A stretch of 64,000 nucleotides of DNA from Mycobacterium sp. JS623 (GTDB lineage: Bacteria; Actinomycetota; Actinomycetes; Mycobacteriales; Mycobacteriaceae). The notes under the pieces are model-generated. The model saw nothing but the letters and a program-made list of their open reading frames with translations, searched no databases and was not told where the DNA came from. The stretch is taken from NCBI RefSeq assembly GCF_000328565.1, contig NC_019966.1, positions 5,952,001 to 6,016,000 on the forward strand, written 5' to 3'. The position numbers were made by a program, and so were the translations under genes. How positions within the stretch are numbered: position 1 is the first letter of the stretch; each line of letters starts with the position of its first letter. Positions 9,770 to 18,427 of this stretch are shown here, one piece after another.

Positions 9770-10158
9770 CTGTCTCAGTCCGCAGTTGGTCCGCAGTACA
9801 TCCCAGAGCGGCCTCCCGCGCCTTATCGAGCGCGGCGGAAACGAGTTCGAGGTCATCCGGGAAGAGGTCTGCCTGCTGACGAGGGCGACGGGCGCGGCGG
9901 AACCTGGTACGCCGAGATCAGTTCATGGTCCGCGAACGTCGCCGATACGTCCCGCTTAATTGTCGATGGGATACTTGCGGCTTGATGTCAACGCAGGTCG
10001 TCTAAACGAGCAGGCTATTGACTTCGTCCTGCGCGGTGCAGCTCAGACCAGCCAAAACAGCCGACGATCAGACGGCGAAATCGAAACAGTCGAACCAGCA
10101 CGACAGGCCCACCAAAGGTTGCAGGATAGGCGCACGCCGACTAAGAGAGGCGGAGCCC
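9770..10158. other. Island left arm, no intact gene
   Basis: Apart from the decayed minus-strand frame, nothing convincing is seen before the first cargo gene. The octamer gtccgcag occurs twice at 9779-9800 and again near 13027, close to the other end of the island; such short repeats near att sites can be recombinase arm sites, but this is speculative. Confidence 0.35.
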
Positions 10159-11607
10159 ATGACTGAGAACTCCCACGGCTGGATCGGCACGGAGACCGTC
10201 GCGACTAGGTTGGGTGACTTTGAGTTCGCCAACAGTTATCCCGTCGGGGACGCGGCTCAGCGCCTCAAAAACACTTTGGTTTTCAACCGGGCCGTAGAGG
10301 CATATCTGGTGCAGATGCCTTCGGTGTCGGACTACTGCGTCTGGACCGGGGTCGCCAGCGCCGGTTCGGGGATGCCGAACCAGGTCGTCATCTGGGAGAC
10401 GTTAATGGACTCGGTCACCCTGCTGTTGACCGGTAACACCGAGACCGTGTACGCGCTGGCCGCCGTCGATCTTATGCGCGACGGGCCAGTCGTCGTGGAG
10501 GTGCCGCCAACAATGCTCGGCACCCTCGGCGACCTCACGCAGCACACCATCGTCGACATCGGCGTCACCGGCATCGACCGGGGTAACGGCGGCAAGTTTT
10601 TAGCGCTGCCGCCCGATTACGACGGAGAGGTTCCTGACGGCTACTTCATCGCCCAATCGCCGAGCTACGGCGTTGTGCTGGGCCTGCGCGGGTTCCAAGT
10701 CGACGCCAAGCCCGATGAGGCCGTAGCCCTGATGAAACAGATCAGAATCTATCCGCTGACGGCGTCGGACAACCCGCCGGAAACCATGTTCGTCAACGGC
10801 TCGGGCCAGGAAATCGTCACGGTATTCGACGACACCGCTAAGTATTTCGACGACCTGGCCGCACTGATCGAGCGTGAACCGTCCGACCTCATCGCCGAGC
10901 ACGAACGTTTCCAACTAGCCGCCATTGGCATCGAGAAAGGTAAGCCATTCGAACCCGACGCCGCACGTCGGAAGGTGCTCGACGACGCCGCCCGGTTCGC
11001 GTCGGCGGTGGCCCGCGCCAACAGCTTTGCCTCCGACGACGAGGCGCGGCTGGTCTACCCCGATCGACGCTGGGAATGGGCGTTCATCGGCGACAGCGCC
11101 ACCTGGGACTCCCAGGGGTACGTGAACACCGACAGGCGCGCCGGGTTCGCCTATATCGCGATCGGCATGTCCCCAGCCATGGTTGATAAACATGTCGGCG
11201 CGGGGTCGCAGTATCTATGGACCCCTCGGGACGCCAGCGGCGCATTCCTTGACGGTGGCAGCACCTACCGTCTGCACATCCCGGCCAATATCCCCGCCAA
11301 GAACTTCTGGTCAGTGGTGGCCTACGACGCAGACAGCAGATCCCTTCTTCGCAGTGACCAACGCTTCCCGTCGGTGAGCACCTACACCAACGCGCATTTA
11401 AACGCCGACGGCTCAATCGATGTGCACTTCGGCCCGCACATCCCGACATACACCGAGTCCAATTGGATTCAAACGGTGACCGGAAAGGGCTGGTTCACGC
11501 TCTTCCGCTTCTATGGGCCACTTGAGCCGTTCTTCGACCAGACCTGGAAACCGGGGGACATCGAACTCGTAAATGGCGCGCCCGGCAACGTCGACGCACG
11601 AGGATAA
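10159..11607 (+). CDS. DUF1254/DUF1214 protein, first copy
   Basis: A 482-residue protein with an N-terminal DUF1254 part (about residues 25-150) and a C-terminal DUF1214 part, seen in the strand-rich IPANIPAKNFWSVVAYDADS and FTLFRFYGPLEPFFDQTW segments. Families of this kind occur widely in actinobacteria, often in tandem, and have no established activity. No signal peptide is visible, unlike many proteobacterial members. The ATG at 10159 follows gagaggcgga; a longer frame upstream lacks conserved sequence. The second copy starts 17 bases after the stop, so the two probably form an operon and are island cargo. Confidence 0.85.
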   Translation: MTENSHGWIGTETVATRLGDFEFANSYPVGDAAQRLKNTLVFNRAVEAYLVQMPSVSDYCVWTGVASAGSGMPNQVVIWETLMDSVTLLLTGNTETVYALAAVDLMRDGPVVVEVPPTMLGTLGDLTQHTIVDIGVTGIDRGNGGKFLALPPDYDGEVPDGYFIAQSPSYGVVLGLRGFQVDAKPDEAVALMKQIRIYPLTASDNPPETMFVNGSGQEIVTVFDDTAKYFDDLAALIEREPSDLIAEHERFQLAAIGIEKGKPFEPDAARRKVLDDAARFASAVARANSFASDDEARLVYPDRRWEWAFIGDSATWDSQGYVNTDRRAGFAYIAIGMSPAMVDKHVGAGSQYLWTPRDASGAFLDGGSTYRLHIPANIPAKNFWSVVAYDADSRSLLRSDQRFPSVSTYTNAHLNADGSIDVHFGPHIPTYTESNWIQTVTGKGWFTLFRFYGPLEPFFDQTWKPGDIELVNGAPGNVDARG

Positions 11608-11624
11608 GTCGGGGAGGTACGTCC

Positions 11625-12968
11625 GTGGAGGTCACACCTGTCCAATTGCAAGAGCGCACGCTTCATCGCCGCGCCGTCGAGGCCGTCATCTGGGGGATGC
11701 CGGCGGTGAACTATGACGCGATGTATCAAGCATTGGTGCGCGACGCCCACGGCGGGTCGAACCAGATCGTGTACTGGTCGCGGCTACTGGACTGGAGAAA
11801 TCAGACCCTGACTCCCAACCCGGACACGATCTATCTAATGCCGTTTATCGACACCACCGACGGGCCGATCGTGCTCGAAATACCGCCAGCCGATGAAGGT
11901 TCGATCACCGGGTCTATTGACGATGCCTGGCAGTGCGCGATCGAGGATTTCGGCCCTGCCGGGGTCGATGCCGGCGCGGGCGGCAAGTACCTTATCCTGC
12001 CGCCGAACTACCAGGGCCAGATCCCTGACGGCTATCTCGGCCTGCCGGCGAACACCTGCGCCACCTTCGCTTTGCTGCGCTCCAACCTCACCAGCGGCAG
12101 CGACGACGACCTGGCTCGCGCCGTCGCCTACGGCAAGCGAGTCAAACTCTATCCGCTGGGACAGGCCGACAAGCCGCCGCCGACGACCTTCATCGACGCC
12201 GCCGACGTGATGTTCGACGCCACAATCCCCTATGACGCGACGTTCTTCGATGCCCTCAACCGCAGGGTGCAGGCCGAGCCGTGGCTCACCCGAGACAAAG
12301 CAATGATCAACGTGCTCAAGACAATCGGCATCCAGAAGGGCAAAACCTTCAACCCCGACGCCGACACACGCGCGACACTGTCCGACGCCGCCCAAGAAGC
12401 ACACGACTGGCTCGATATGCAATACGAGGCCGCATTCACACCACCGTTCTACGACTACGCCCACTGGGCGCTGCCGGTGTCAGCAGAACTCGTCGAGGCC
12501 ACCACGACGGGCTACGCCAACCCGGACTCCTATCCCGTCGACGAACGCGGAATCGCCTACTCCATCGGCTTCTTTAGTGCCAAGCACCTGGGAAGCGGCC
12601 AGTTCTACCTGATGACAATCAAAGACCGCAACGGTGACGCGCTTGATGGAGCAGCGACCTACCGGCTCAACGTCCCCGCCAACGTGCCCGTGCACTTGTA
12701 CTGGTCAGCCACCGCCTATGACCGCGCCACCCACACGCTCATCCGAGACATGCCTTGGGCCAGCCGATCATCAAACACGCCCGATCTGCACACCAAGGCC
12801 GACGGCTCCGTCGACCTGAATTTCGGTCCAAAACCGCTCATCGACCAACAAACCAACTGGGTCCCCACCAAACCCGACGAACAATTCGAGGTCCTCTTCC
12901 GTTTCTACGGACCCGGTAAACCCTTGCTCGACAAGACGTGGACACTGCCCGATGTCGCACCCGCATGA
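11625..12968 (+). CDS. DUF1254/DUF1214 protein, second copy
   Basis: A 447-residue paralog of the preceding protein, beginning VEVTPVQLQERTLHRRAVEA with a GTG start after the strong ribosome site ggggagg. DUF1254 features include NPDTIYLMPFIDT and VLEIPPADEGS; DUF1214 features include NVPVHLYWSATAYDRATHTL and FRFYGPGKPLLDKTWTLPD. The shared plan but clearly different sequence suggests an old duplication or a heteromeric pair. The stop lies 168 bases before the right attachment repeat. No substrate or partner can be deduced. Confidence 0.85.
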   Translation: MEVTPVQLQERTLHRRAVEAVIWGMPAVNYDAMYQALVRDAHGGSNQIVYWSRLLDWRNQTLTPNPDTIYLMPFIDTTDGPIVLEIPPADEGSITGSIDDAWQCAIEDFGPAGVDAGAGGKYLILPPNYQGQIPDGYLGLPANTCATFALLRSNLTSGSDDDLARAVAYGKRVKLYPLGQADKPPPTTFIDAADVMFDATIPYDATFFDALNRRVQAEPWLTRDKAMINVLKTIGIQKGKTFNPDADTRATLSDAAQEAHDWLDMQYEAAFTPPFYDYAHWALPVSAELVEATTTGYANPDSYPVDERGIAYSIGFFSAKHLGSGQFYLMTIKDRNGDALDGAATYRLNVPANVPVHLYWSATAYDRATHTLIRDMPWASRSSNTPDLHTKADGSVDLNFGPKPLIDQQTNWVPTKPDEQFEVLFRFYGPGKPLLDKTWTLPDVAPA

Positions 12969-13136
12969 GCCATCGGCGCAACGGGACAACTCGCCGCCGG
13001 ATCAATCTCTCTTGGTCCGCCAGCCAGTCCGCAGTAGTTTCGACGACACCCCGTATGTCTTCAGCAAAAGAAACGGCGCGACCTGGCGGTTCAAACAGCC
13101 CCAGCGCCATCATCGTCGCCAAACGAGCTGGTGACG

Positions 13137-13183
13137 TCGTTCGGGACGAAGAGGTCGTGGGTTCGAATCCCGCCACCCCGACT
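13137..13183 (+). repeat. Right attachment repeat (tRNA-Pro 3' copy)
   Basis: A 47-bp exact copy of the tRNA-Pro 3' part without any 5' half, so it is not a tRNA gene. It marks the right junction of the island; the following DNA holds a small membrane-protein gene on the minus strand. Confidence 0.9.
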
Positions 13184-13235
13184 GAGCCGAGAGGCGAGCA
13201 AGCTTGCTTGTTCGGCCGAGGCGATGTGACCGCGG

Positions 13236-13481
13236 CTACGCGAAAATGCCGACGCTCTTCCTGGGCTTCGACGGAACCTTGGTCAACACCATCACCGAAC
13301 TCAGCTCGACGAGCCCGACGACCAACAACGGCCAGATTGCGCCGGCGGCCAAGCTGACGACGATCATCGACGGCTGATCTGCCGAAGCTCTACGATCTGC
13401 AAGACGGTTGGCCGCTACATACGCCGCAAAGCTCACCGGTAACCAACCGATGAGATAGATGGCGATCAGTGTGCCGACCAT
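13236..13481 (-). CDS. Small two-helix membrane protein
   Basis: An 81-residue protein, MVGTLIAIYLIGWLPVSFAA..., with two hydrophobic helices at about residues 2-20 and 42-63 and a basic C-terminus. The ATG at 13481 has ggggga upstream at six-base spacing, whereas a longer in-frame start has none. It lies just outside the right island boundary. No family is recognised; gene confidence rests on the ribosome site and the coherent membrane topology. Confidence 0.6.
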   Translation of the reverse strand: MVGTLIAIYLIGWLPVSFAAYVAANRLADRRASADQPSMIVVSLAAGAIWPLLVVGLVELSSVMVLTKVPSKPRKSVGIFA

Positions 13482-13573
13482 GACGGGTCCCCCTGCGACT
13501 CGACAACGTTGGAAGCCGACTTCCCAACGAACTCTAGAACTAAACAAACCGCCACGACATTAGGCTCGCGATC

Positions 13574-13942
13574 GTGACGACGGATTTGCGGTACGAGCCC
13601 TGGTTCCTGCCATTGTCCGTACCTTTTGGTCTGGGGCCCAAGCAGAGTGAGGTGCGGGTGGCAGATGGTTCGCTGCGTGTCCGCTTCGGCTGGGGGTTTC
13701 GCGCAGAAATCCCGCTGACCTCAATCAAAGGTGCGAAACCAAACACGGACCGGGTGTATGCGTGGGGCGCCCACGGCTTTCGCGGCCGATGGCTTGTGAA
13801 CGGCTCGTCCAAGGGCATCGTGCAGCTGACTTTCGACCCGCCGGCCCGAGCCCATGTAATGGGTGTGCCGGTCACACTGCGCACACTCGACGTCAGCGTG
13901 ACCGACCCGGAGGCGCTCATCGCGGAGTGCGCTCCGAAGTAG
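13574..13942 (+). CDS. Conserved hypothetical protein
   Basis: A 122-residue soluble protein rich in strands and aromatic residues (LRYEPWFLPLSVPFGLGP, WGAHGFRGRWLVNGSS). No transmembrane or signal segment. It resembles short actinobacterial proteins of unknown function; I do not recognise a characterised family. GTG start at 13574, codon use normal for the genome. Thirty-five bases separate it from the downstream oxidase-like gene, so cotranscription is possible. Confidence 0.7.
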   Translation: MTTDLRYEPWFLPLSVPFGLGPKQSEVRVADGSLRVRFGWGFRAEIPLTSIKGAKPNTDRVYAWGAHGFRGRWLVNGSSKGIVQLTFDPPARAHVMGVPVTLRTLDVSVTDPEALIAECAPK

Positions 13943-13977
13943 TTTGACGGCCCCTTTGGTGGGGAATTACATGCGGC

Positions 13978-14985
13978 GTGACTTTGCCGTCGACATCAGT
14001 CGAACCGAAACTGCCCCGCGCCGTCGGCCCTCTTTCCTCGGCCATCATCGACACTCTCGCGCGCGGCAGGCCGGCGCTTCACGCCCGTCCGATCGACGTT
14101 CCGCTTTGTGAGGCCGACCCGTACGGCCTCGATCTGCAGTTGGCCCTCTATGTCTGCTACGAACTGCACTACCGCGGCTTCGACGGAGTCAACCCTCGCT
14201 GGGAGTGGAATCCCGGACTGCTGCACGTCCGTGGCCGACTCGAGGACACGTTTCTGAGCGCGGTCCGCCAGGACGTCGGTGAGATCCCCGAAGATGAAAC
14301 CGCCGCCGACGCGATGGACGCGTTGTCGATTGAACCGGTGGACGGCGAGGGTCCCTCGTATTACCTGCGTGACACCGGTACATGGGACCAGATGCGGGAG
14401 TACTTCGTGCAGCGCTCGCTGTATCACCTCAAGGAAGCCGATCCGCACGCGTTCGCGATCCCGCGCTTGATCGGCCAGGCCAAGGCGTCCTTCGTCGCAG
14501 TCGAATTCGACGAATACGGCGGTGGCCGTGGGCCTTTGGTGCATCAGCAGCTTTTCGCCGATTTGATGGACGCCGCTGGCCTGGACTCGACCTACCTCGC
14601 CTATCTCGACGCCGTCCCTGCCGATGCGCTGGCGTCGGTCAACCTGATGTCGCTGTTTGGTCTGCACCGCGAGCTGCGCGGCGCCGCCATCGGGCACTTC
14701 GCGTCGACGGAGATCACCTCGTCGCCTGGTTCCCGACGTCTCGTCGACGCGCTGGAGCGGATGGGCGCGCCGGAGCCGTGTATCAGTTTTTACCGCGAAC
14801 ACATCGTCGCCGATGCCGTCCACGAACAGGTGGTGCGCACCGATGTGGTCGGGGATCTCGTTGCGCGCGAACCACATCTGGACCACGACGTGGTTTTCGG
14901 CATCAAAGCGCGCGACGTGGTGGAAGACCGGCTCGCCGCACATGTGATGGCGTGCTGGAAGTCGGGCCGCTCATCGCTACGCTGA
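13978..14985 (+). CDS. Iron-containing redox enzyme family protein (heme-oxygenase-like fold)
   Basis: A 335-residue all-helical protein of the heme-oxygenase-like diiron oxidase type. Carboxylate/histidine motifs typical of the metal site are seen: VEFDEYGGGR (E-x2-E), and H-containing helices YFVQRSLYHLKEADPHAF and FYREHIVADAVHEQVV (H-x7-H). Members use iron and oxygen to oxidise or cleave fatty acids, amino acids or natural-product precursors. The substrate here is unknown. The GTG at 13978 is the likely start. The end overlaps the convergent CDGSH gene by nine bases. Confidence 0.75.
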   Translation: MTLPSTSVEPKLPRAVGPLSSAIIDTLARGRPALHARPIDVPLCEADPYGLDLQLALYVCYELHYRGFDGVNPRWEWNPGLLHVRGRLEDTFLSAVRQDVGEIPEDETAADAMDALSIEPVDGEGPSYYLRDTGTWDQMREYFVQRSLYHLKEADPHAFAIPRLIGQAKASFVAVEFDEYGGGRGPLVHQQLFADLMDAAGLDSTYLAYLDAVPADALASVNLMSLFGLHRELRGAAIGHFASTEITSSPGSRRLVDALERMGAPEPCISFYREHIVADAVHEQVVRTDVVGDLVAREPHLDHDVVFGIKARDVVEDRLAAHVMACWKSGRSSLR

Positions 14986-15192
14986 CCGCTCTGACCGCTC
15001 CGGGCGCTGACGGCAGCGGTGGCTGGTGTCGCACAGCGGAAAGCTCTTGCTACGGCGGCATGTACAGATCGCGACCATGAACCGGTCGGATTCCACGAAG
15101 CTGCCGTCGGGCATCTCGATCCGCACCGGACCCTGTACCATCACTGGGCCTGCGGGCACCACCCGCACGATGCGGGCCTCATCATCGCTCAT
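14977..15192 (-). CDS. CDGSH-type iron-sulfur protein
   Basis: A 71-residue protein with the mitoNEET-like motif C-x-C-x2-S-x3-P-x-C-D-x-S-H, seen as ICTCRRSKSFPLCDTSH at about residues 42-58. Three Cys and one His bind a labile [2Fe-2S] cluster in this family. The start overlaps the stop of the upstream methyltransferase gene by four bases, so the two are probably translated together. Its 3' end overlaps the heme-oxygenase-like gene on the other strand. A redox or Fe-S transfer role is inferred from the family. Confidence 0.85.
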   Translation of the reverse strand: MSDDEARIVRVVPAGPVMVQGPVRIEMPDGSFVESDRFMVAICTCRRSKSFPLCDTSHRCRQRPERSERSA

Positions 15193-15929
15193 GCCTTGTC
15201 CGCCCTGATCACCAACAGCTCTTCTTCACGGCGGCCCGGCTCGAGCCGACCCGTCTCCTCGAGCCAGTGCGCCCGCGAGGACAACACTGGACCGAAGGGA
15301 ATCCATTGCCACGCAATGACTTCGGCGTCAAGCCCAGTGCTGGCCAACTGCGCCAGCGTCTCACGCGGCCCCGCGAACTCGGACTGTACCAACAGCAATG
15401 TGCCGCCGTTGGCGAGCATTTCGTTCACGGTTGCGCACAGCGGATCCAGCACCAGGCGGCCGTCGTATCCGGCATCCCACGCCGCGGGGGACCCGATATC
15501 CGATGGCAACCGCGCGCCATCGACGCTTGGATCATGCGGCACATACGGCGGATTGCAGACGATCAAGTCATAGGGGCCGAACTCGATCGCGCGCGCCCAT
15601 GAGCCGAGGTGCACCGCGACATCGAACCCGGCGGCAGCGGAGTTAATCCGCGCGCAGTGCACGGCGTGTGGGCAGATGTCGAAAGCCGTGACTTCGGTCG
15701 CCCCCTGCTCGTATGCGGCGATCGCGGCGACGCCACTGCCCGTGCACAGGTCGGCGACGCGGTGACCGCGCGCGAGAGCGGTCTTCTCCATCACGTCGAT
15801 CAGCAGTTGGGAGTCCGCTTGCGGTGTGTACACACCCTCGGTCACGGCTGGGAAATCCAGGTCGGTGTATGCCCTTGTCAACATCGGCCTTTCGACAGTG
15901 TTTGCTTGTGCGTCCAGCACTGCCGTCAT
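15189..15929 (-). CDS. HemK/PrmC-like SAM-dependent methyltransferase
   Basis: A 246-residue class I methyltransferase. The SAM-binding loop is VADLCTGSGVAAI (about residues 59-71) and the NPPY motif, diagnostic of N-methylation of glutamine or adenine amide groups, is in IVCNPPYVPHD near residue 125. It lacks the N-terminal helical domain of true PrmC, making it closer to the short HemK2/Mtq2-like group. The target is unknown. It overlaps the downstream CDGSH gene by four bases. Confidence 0.82.
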   Translation of the reverse strand: MTAVLDAQANTVERPMLTRAYTDLDFPAVTEGVYTPQADSQLLIDVMEKTALARGHRVADLCTGSGVAAIAAYEQGATEVTAFDICPHAVHCARINSAAAGFDVAVHLGSWARAIEFGPYDLIVCNPPYVPHDPSVDGARLPSDIGSPAAWDAGYDGRLVLDPLCATVNEMLANGGTLLLVQSEFAGPRETLAQLASTGLDAEVIAWQWIPFGPVLSSRAHWLEETGRLEPGRREEELLVIRADKA

Positions 15930-15999
15930 TAATGCCCGCTATTAGGAGCGTTAAACCACTGGCATTGGTTTTGTAAAGCGGCGTTGGGGGCACCCCTGG

Positions 16000-16674
16000 A
16001 TGGTGCAAGCTTCTGACGTCGCGGCGTTGCCGGCTCGGCTGGGGGCCGCCCTCCGCCATAGCCGACTGTTTCATCCGCATGGTGTCCTCGCCGAAGGCCT
16101 CCTCGAGCGGGTAGCGCCGCCAGACGAGGGGCTGCCAATGCAGTCCTGCGATGTCATCGGGCGGGTTTCGAAGGGCATCGGCTTACCCGGCGCCGTGGCC
16201 GACATCGCCGGCTTGGCGTTTCGTATCCCTCCGCCGCAGGATCTACGTTCGTGCATGCCCTGGGATGTCCTGCTGGCATCGACAATCGCCAACAGCCGCT
16301 TCATTCTCGCTCCGTCAAGGTCGTGGTCAAGCACCACCTTCTCCAGCCTGATGCCGCTTCGATTCCGCGACGGCACGTGGTGGGTGCGCGCTCGACTCGT
16401 CACCAAGATCGATGAACCGGGCTTGTCATTGGACACGATCAGGAACCAAATCGATTCCGGCGGAATACATTTCGATATCGACCAGGCTCACGGCACTGGG
16501 CACTTTCAACCGCTGGCCCGGTTGAAGCTTCGTAACCTGGATCCGAGCAATGACGACATCGCATTCGACCCGGTATTGCACAGCGACGAAGACGTCAGCT
16601 TGGTGCCCGGCTGGCTGGCCGATTTCCGCCGCGCGGCATACCGCCGCAGTCGAGAAGGCAGAGAAGCCAACTAG
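16000..16674 (+). CDS. Conserved hypothetical, possibly catalase-like fold
   Basis: A 224-residue protein without signal peptide or membrane segment. Conserved-looking blocks are FHPHGVLAEGLLERVAPP, VIGRVSKGIGLPGAVADIAG and LAFRIPP. Similar actinobacterial proteins are sometimes labelled phosphodiesterase without support. The block RVSKGIGLPG...D..GLAFRI is reminiscent of the R-F-S...G...D..G-x-A-x-R strand of heme catalases, so a catalase-like barrel is possible, but I see no proximal Tyr motif. Start GTG or ATG near 16000 is plausible. It overlaps the convergent small gene by four bases. Confidence 0.65.
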   Translation: MVQASDVAALPARLGAALRHSRLFHPHGVLAEGLLERVAPPDEGLPMQSCDVIGRVSKGIGLPGAVADIAGLAFRIPPPQDLRSCMPWDVLLASTIANSRFILAPSRSWSSTTFSSLMPLRFRDGTWWVRARLVTKIDEPGLSLDTIRNQIDSGGIHFDIDQAHGTGHFQPLARLKLRNLDPSNDDIAFDPVLHSDEDVSLVPGWLADFRRAAYRRSREGREAN

Positions 16675-16823
16675 GCGGTGGGTTCCGCATCGGTCTCGGC
16701 GACATCAGGGGCGTTCTCGCGAGTCGCCATACCGCCTTCGCGGCCTTCGTCTTTCGGACCGGGACGGCCGCCCTTTGGCTCGTCGGCGTCTTCGTCGTCG
16801 TAAATCCCCTTACCGCGTGGCAT
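16671..16823 (-). CDS. Small acidic hydrophilic protein (50 residues)
   Basis: An ATG at 16823 with a strong gagagga ribosome site opens a 50-codon frame beginning MPRGKGIYDDEDADEPKGG. It is highly charged and Gly/Pro-rich, probably disordered, with no cysteine or membrane segment. It lies 13 bases downstream of the F420 oxidoreductase stop on the same strand and overlaps the opposing gene end by four bases, a typical compact arrangement. Short enough to be missed by automatic calling. Confidence 0.65.
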   Translation of the reverse strand: MPRGKGIYDDEDADEPKGGRPGPKDEGREGGMATRENAPDVAETDAEPTA

Positions 16824-16836
16824 CTGTCGTTTCCTC

Positions 16837-17823
16837 TCAATGAGATTCGGCGCGCAGCTTCTCCAGCAGTGAGCCCGCCGCTTCTTTCAGGAACAGCTCC
16901 TGGCTGTCGTCGCCGATCTGCACAAGCGCGATGTCGGTAAACCCGGCCTCCCAGTACTTGCGTACCGCGTCGACGATCGCGTCGAGATCCGGTCCGCAGG
17001 GGATGGATTCGGCGACATCCTCCGGCCGCACGAATTGGGTAGCGCCCTCGAAGCCCGCCGTCGTCGGCAGATCGGCGTTGACCGCCCAGCCGCCACCGAA
17101 CCAGCGGAACTGATCGTGGGCGCGCGCCACGGCCGTGTCGCGGTCGGGGTCCCAGCAGATCGGGATCTGTCCGATCACCCTTACCTCACCAGCGAGTCCG
17201 GTCGCCCGGCGCGCATCGTGCCATGCATCGACGAGGTCCTTGTTCGGCTCGACGGCAATCAGATGGTCGGACAGCGGCGCGAACATGTCGACCGACCGCT
17301 CGCCCGACACGGCCGTGGCGATCGCGACGGGAGTCTCGGGCACATCCCAGAGCCGCGCCGAGTCCACCTCGAAGTATTCACCTTTCCAATCGATCAGCTC
17401 GCCGGTGAACAACTCGCGAATGATCTGGATCGCCTCTTTGAGCATCTGCTGGCGCCGCGACACCGTCGGCCAGCGCCCGCCAACCACATGTTCGTTGAGG
17501 TTCTCGCCGCTGCCGAGCCCCAGCGTGAACCTTCCGTCGGCGAGGATCTGAAGTGTCGCCGCTTTTTGCGCGACGACTGCGGGGTGATACCGCATCGTCG
17601 GGCACGTGACATAGGTGAACAGCTCGACCTGTTCGGTCGCCTGGGCGACGGCACCGAGCACCGGCCACGCGTACGGTGCGTGGCCTTGCGATGCCAGCCA
17701 AGGGAAGTAGTGGTCGCTGGACACCTCGAAGTCGAAGCCTGCGCGTTCCGCCGAAACGGCATAACGGACAAGCTCTTTAGGTCCGCTCTGTTCTGTCATC
17801 AGGGTGTAGCCAAAACGCGTCAT
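16837..17823 (-). CDS. F420-dependent LLM-class oxidoreductase
   Basis: A 328-residue luciferase-like TIM-barrel enzyme of the FGD-like, F420-using subgroup common in mycobacteria. Telling segments are VSSDHYFPWLASQGHAPYAW near the N-terminus, LGLGSGENLNEH (loop near the deazaflavin phosphate) and GGGWAVNADLPTT. The family includes F420-dependent glucose-6-phosphate dehydrogenase and related hydride-transfer enzymes; the substrate is not predictable. The ATG at 17823 gives the expected MTRFGYTLMTEQ start. Neighbours are YqeY upstream and a 50-residue gene downstream. Confidence 0.85.
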   Translation of the reverse strand: MTRFGYTLMTEQSGPKELVRYAVSAERAGFDFEVSSDHYFPWLASQGHAPYAWPVLGAVAQATEQVELFTYVTCPTMRYHPAVVAQKAATLQILADGRFTLGLGSGENLNEHVVGGRWPTVSRRQQMLKEAIQIIRELFTGELIDWKGEYFEVDSARLWDVPETPVAIATAVSGERSVDMFAPLSDHLIAVEPNKDLVDAWHDARRATGLAGEVRVIGQIPICWDPDRDTAVARAHDQFRWFGGGWAVNADLPTTAGFEGATQFVRPEDVAESIPCGPDLDAIVDAVRKYWEAGFTDIALVQIGDDSQELFLKEAAGSLLEKLRAESH

Positions 17824-17859
17824 GGCATTCGGGTACCCGAGCGCCCAATCGTGAAACGA

Positions 17860-18324
17860 CTACAGCCTGTCCTTGACCGCCTCCGACAGGCGCTTGCCAT
17901 CGGCCTTGCCCGCGGCAATCGCGGTCGCGGCCTTCATCACCTGGCCCATCTGCCGCATGCCGGGCCGCTCCCCGATGTCCTCGGCAACCTGTGCGATCGC
18001 GGTGTCAACGACGTCGGCCACCTCGGCCTCCGTGAGCTGCGTCGGCAGGTACTCGTCGATGATGCGTGCCTCGGCGTGCTCGTTGGCCGCCAGTTCGCCG
18101 CGCCCGTTCTGGGTGTAGATCTCGGCGGACTCACCGCGCTTTTTCGCTTCGCGCTGCAGAACTTTGATCACATCGGTGTCGGATAACTCACGCGGCGCGT
18201 GCCCTGAGACCTCTTCGGTCTGTATTGCCGCCAGCACCAACCGCAATGTCGCGGTGCGCAGCTTGTCCTGCGACTTCATCGCCGCGGTCAGGTCGGCGCG
18301 CAGCCGATCTTTGAGTTCCGCCAT
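17860..18324 (-). CDS. GatB/YqeY domain protein
   Basis: A 154-residue protein made only of the YqeY domain, the region that forms the tail of amidotransferase subunit GatB and contacts tRNA. It starts MAELKDRLRADLTAAMKSQD and ends with the conserved GKADGKRLSEAVKDRL. From memory it is Rv3688c. The role is unknown; a link with tRNA-dependent amidation is suspected from homology. The ATG at 18324 was chosen over a longer frame because the domain begins there. Divergent from the GYPPPG membrane protein. Confidence 0.88.
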   Translation of the reverse strand: MAELKDRLRADLTAAMKSQDKLRTATLRLVLAAIQTEEVSGHAPRELSDTDVIKVLQREAKKRGESAEIYTQNGRGELAANEHAEARIIDEYLPTQLTEAEVADVVDTAIAQVAEDIGERPGMRQMGQVMKAATAIAAGKADGKRLSEAVKDRL

Positions 18325-18427
18325 GACGCAAACGCTACGCCGCAGGGTCGGTCTGACGGTGTGGCTTCCCAGCGGCGCGCCGTCGACGACGTTGTCAATT
18401 CGCAATGTCATCGACAGGATGGGGACC

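Noticed and set aside
12838-13176. A 112-codon minus-strand frame starting MAGFEPTTSSSRT next to the right attachment repeat
   Set aside because: Its start is read from the antisense of the tRNA copy and it then runs antisense through the end of the second DUF1254 gene. It supports the att interpretation but is not a credible gene.
13137-13183. A second tRNA-Pro gene
   Set aside because: Only the 3' part is present; the D-arm and 5' acceptor strand are missing, so it is an attachment-site copy.
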